7,045 nt of DNA, taken from positions 1-7,045 of the forward strand of contig PMBP01000526.1 of the NCBI GenBank assembly GCA_003152975.1, given 5' to 3'. Below the pieces are notes generated by a model. The model had not been told where the DNA came from, made no database searches, and was given only the letters and a program-made list of their open reading frames with translations. A program made the translations under genes and the position numbers. Shown in pieces: positions 6,362 to 7,045 of the stretch (its first letter is position 1; every line of letters begins with the position of its first letter). The DNA comes from Phycisphaerales bacterium (lineage in GTDB: Bacteria > Planctomycetota > Phycisphaerae > Sedimentisphaerales > Anaerohalosphaeraceae).

Positions 6362-6367
6362 ATTATA
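6362..6367 (-). promoter_or_regulatory. Candidate -10 box for the sigma factor unit
   Basis: A perfect TATAAT lies on the minus strand about 47 bases before ATG 6314. No good TTGACA-like box is found at 16-18 bases; GGGATT is what stands there. It may be a weak or activated housekeeping promoter. Confidence 0.35.
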
Positions 6368-6403
6368 TACGATCCAATGGCCAAAATCCCCGGCTTGAAC
6401 GAT

Positions 6404-6432
6404 GTACGGGCGGATTTGAAACCCGCCGCTAC
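6404..6432. repeat. REP-like imperfect palindrome
   Basis: A 29-bp imperfect palindrome has arms GTA...GGCGG and CCGCC...TAC around ATTTGAAAC, with mismatches near the foot. As minus-strand RNA one of the mismatches becomes a G-U pair. GGGCGG-N8-CCGCC-type arms followed by CTAC resemble the element at 387-406. Confidence 0.5.
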
Positions 6433-6460
6433 GGATCTGGATTCAAAACTTTCTTGGCGA

Positions 6461-6521
6461 TGGAGGGACGCTTTCCATCGCGTCCGGATAAAAAACGGCC
6501 GCAACGGAGTGCGGCCCTCCA
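6461..6521. repeat. REPIN-like element: two inverted hairpin units
   Basis: Two related units face each other. Unit A on the plus strand starts at 6461 with TGGAGGGACGC, an 8-nt loop and GCGTCC (stem 6466-6471/6480-6485). Unit B on the minus strand starts at 6521 with TGGAGGGCCGC, an 8-nt loop and GCGGCC. Over 26 positions they agree at about 20. The A-T pair of the A stem is a C-G pair in B, so the change is compensated. The outer ends TGGAGGG and CCCTCCA also pair. No transposase is present in the window. Confidence 0.62.
6490..6516 (-). terminator. Intrinsic terminator for the minus-strand zinc-ribbon remnant
   Basis: On the minus strand GGCCGCA, loop CTCCGT, TGCGGCC, then G and six T residues make a textbook rho-independent terminator. 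It lies about 75 bp past the zinc-ribbon stop at 6592 and is built from unit B of the REPIN-like element, so a repeat may double as the terminator. Confidence 0.6.
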
Positions 6522-6559
6522 CAGAGCGGGGCCCTCGAATGACAATCTGGATCCCGCGC

Positions 6560-6587
6560 CAATAGTCAATAGTCGATATTCAATAGT
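6560..6587 (+). repeat. Heptamer array 1 (CAATAGT)
   Basis: Four contiguous 7-bp units read CAATAGT, CAATAGT, CGATATT, CAATAGT. The array starts 4 bp beyond the stop of the minus-strand zinc-ribbon remnant. Confidence 0.75.
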
Positions 6588-6591
6588 CCTA

Positions 6592-6670
6592 TCAAACGGT
6601 TTGTCCGCAGTTGTCGCAGAACTTGGCGTCGGCGTCGTTGAGGTGCTTGCAGTTGGGGCAACTCTTGTCC
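6592..6670 (-). pseudogene. 3' remnant of a zinc-ribbon protein gene
   Basis: Reading the minus strand from 6669 gives DKSCPNC, then KHLNDADAKF, then CDNCGQTV and a TGA at 6594-6592. The four cysteines are spaced Cx2C-x10-Cx2C, the usual zinc-ribbon arrangement found at protein termini. The frame remains open upstream, but there it runs antisense through the hemW remnant and gives no sensible protein, so the rest of the original gene is missing. Homology breaks at 6670/6671. The terminator at 6490-6516 would serve this gene. It could still be expressed as a very small zinc-binding peptide, but no start with a ribosome site is seen. Confidence 0.6.
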
Positions 6671-6886
6671 CTGGAATTCGCCTGCGAGACGGCCGTGTTG
6701 AACCTGCGGCGGATCCACGGGATCGACCGCGCCGAGTTCGGCGCGACAACCGGCTACGATGTGATGGATCTGTTTGCCGAGGTGATCGCCGACGGCGTCG
6801 ATCGCGGCCTGCTGGAAGCCGACGACGCAGGCATTCGCCTCACCCGCCTGGCCCTGCCGATCGCCGACAGCGTCCTGTGTGACTTT
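6671..6886 (+). pseudogene. hemW: 3' remnant of a second hemW gene, inverted relative to the intact copy
   Basis: Starting with LEFACETAVLNLRRI and ending ADSVLCDF, these 72 codons match residues 307-378 of the intact HemW (bases 753-538) without a gap. My hand alignment gives about 194 of 216 identical bases and 65 of 72 identical residues. Fifteen of the 22 differences are in third codon positions, so the two sequences separated while this one still coded. Everything before the C-terminal domain, including the radical-SAM cysteines, is missing. Reading continues as STIDY to a stop inside the adjacent heptamer array. A TTG at 6611 could open the frame, but only through antisense zinc-ribbon sequence, so I do not regard it as a functional gene. 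Confidence 0.85.
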
Positions 6887-6893
6887 TCAACAA

Positions 6894-6931
6894 TTGACTA
6901 TTGACTATTGACGATTGACTGCTGACGATTG
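6894..6931 (-). repeat. Heptamer array 2 (ACTATTG orientation, inverted relative to arrays 1 and 3)
   Basis: The plus strand reads TTGACTA, TTGACTA, TTGACGA, TTGACTG, CTGACGA, TTG. It begins 8 bp after homology to hemW ends and supplies the stop codon of the remnant. It is the reverse complement of the unit in arrays 1 and 3. Confidence 0.75.
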
Positions 6932-6950
6932 CCGCCGACGCCACGAGCCG

Positions 6951-7012
6951 CTTTCTCATGCGTGATACCACCGCGGAAGGCATGAGGGAGGAACCCGGGC
7001 GCGGGGCCTCCC
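6951..7012 (+). other. Two overlapping stem-loops between heptamer arrays
   Basis: CTCATGC (6955-6961) pairs with GCATGAG (6980-6986), and G-U pairs extend the stem to 6951-6990 on plus-strand RNA only. GGGAGG (6986-6991) can instead pair with CCTCCC (7007-7012). The two stems share 6986-6990 and exclude each other. No gene is visible in this 82-bp segment. Confidence 0.35.
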
Positions 7013-7013
7013 C

Positions 7014-7045
7014 CAATGGTCAATAGTCAATCGTCAATAGTCAAT
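7014..7045 (+). repeat. Heptamer array 3 (CAATAGT), runs to the window edge
   Basis: Units CAATGGT, CAATAGT, CAATCGT, CAATAGT and CAAT follow without gaps, in the same orientation as array 1 and inverted to array 2. The array may continue past the window. Confidence 0.75.

Noticed and set aside
6611..6904. Plus-strand open frame ending with the hemW remnant as a functional 97-residue gene
   Set aside because: It starts at TTG and its first 20 residues are antisense to the zinc ribbon. Only the hemW-derived part is meaningful, and it lacks the catalytic domain.
6894..7045. Heptamer arrays as a CRISPR array
   Set aside because: The repeat is 7 bp with no spacers and no cas genes.
1..7045. tRNA, rRNA, transposase or phage genes
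   Set aside because: I saw no cloverleaf, rRNA sequence, DDE or tyrosine transposase motif, or phage structural protein on either strand.

Overview
This 7 kb, GC-rich window holds eight protein genes that I accept, one of them cut by the left edge, plus two broken gene remnants and an unusual density of short intergenic repeats. Gene content (a two-pyrimidine-of-membrane-lipid set pssA/psd, HemW, an ECF sigma/anti-sigma pair, a secreted PDZ protein) and the hairpin- and heptamer-rich spacers suggest a free-living Gram-negative-type bacterium, perhaps a planctomycete of the Phycisphaerae kind. That assignment is a guess from style, not from a marker gene.

Layout. Positions 1-264 (+) are the last part of a trypsin-like serine protease. 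Positions 265-519 are a spacer between two convergent genes and are packed with small hairpins. All intact genes that follow are on the minus strand and read right to left as two units. The first unit is ECF sigma factor (6314-5736), membrane anti-sigma-like protein (5739-5179, ATGA overlap) and a secreted PDZ/coiled-coil protein (5108-3957), ended by a hairpin terminator at 3899-3925. The second unit starts at a well-formed promoter (3867-3839) and contains two overlapping small ferritin-like genes (3831-3565 and 3590-3369), psd (3345-2656), pssA (2659-1715, ATGA overlap) and hemW (1671-520), ended by a hairpin directly after the hemW stop.

How the genes work together. PssA makes phosphatidylserine from CDP-diacylglycerol and serine, and Psd decarboxylates it to phosphatidylethanolamine, so the core of the second unit is membrane lipid synthesis. 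HemW is a radical-SAM heme chaperone. The two ferritin-like proteins look like half-rubrerythrins that could pair to form a four-helix diiron protein. The first unit looks like an envelope-responsive sigma/anti-sigma module whose third gene may be its periplasmic sensor or effector.

The right end (6327-7045) has no intact gene. It contains a two-hairpin REPIN-like element (6461-6521), a 3' remnant of a zinc-ribbon gene on the minus strand (6670-6592) joined head to head with a 3' remnant of a second hemW on the plus strand (6671-6886, about 90% identical to the intact hemW), and three arrays of a 7-bp repeat that bracket these remnants in inverted orientation. This scar and the split rubrerythrin pair, which appears to be transcribed without a leader, are the most interesting observations. 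I did not find a clear new defence, mobile or secretion system.
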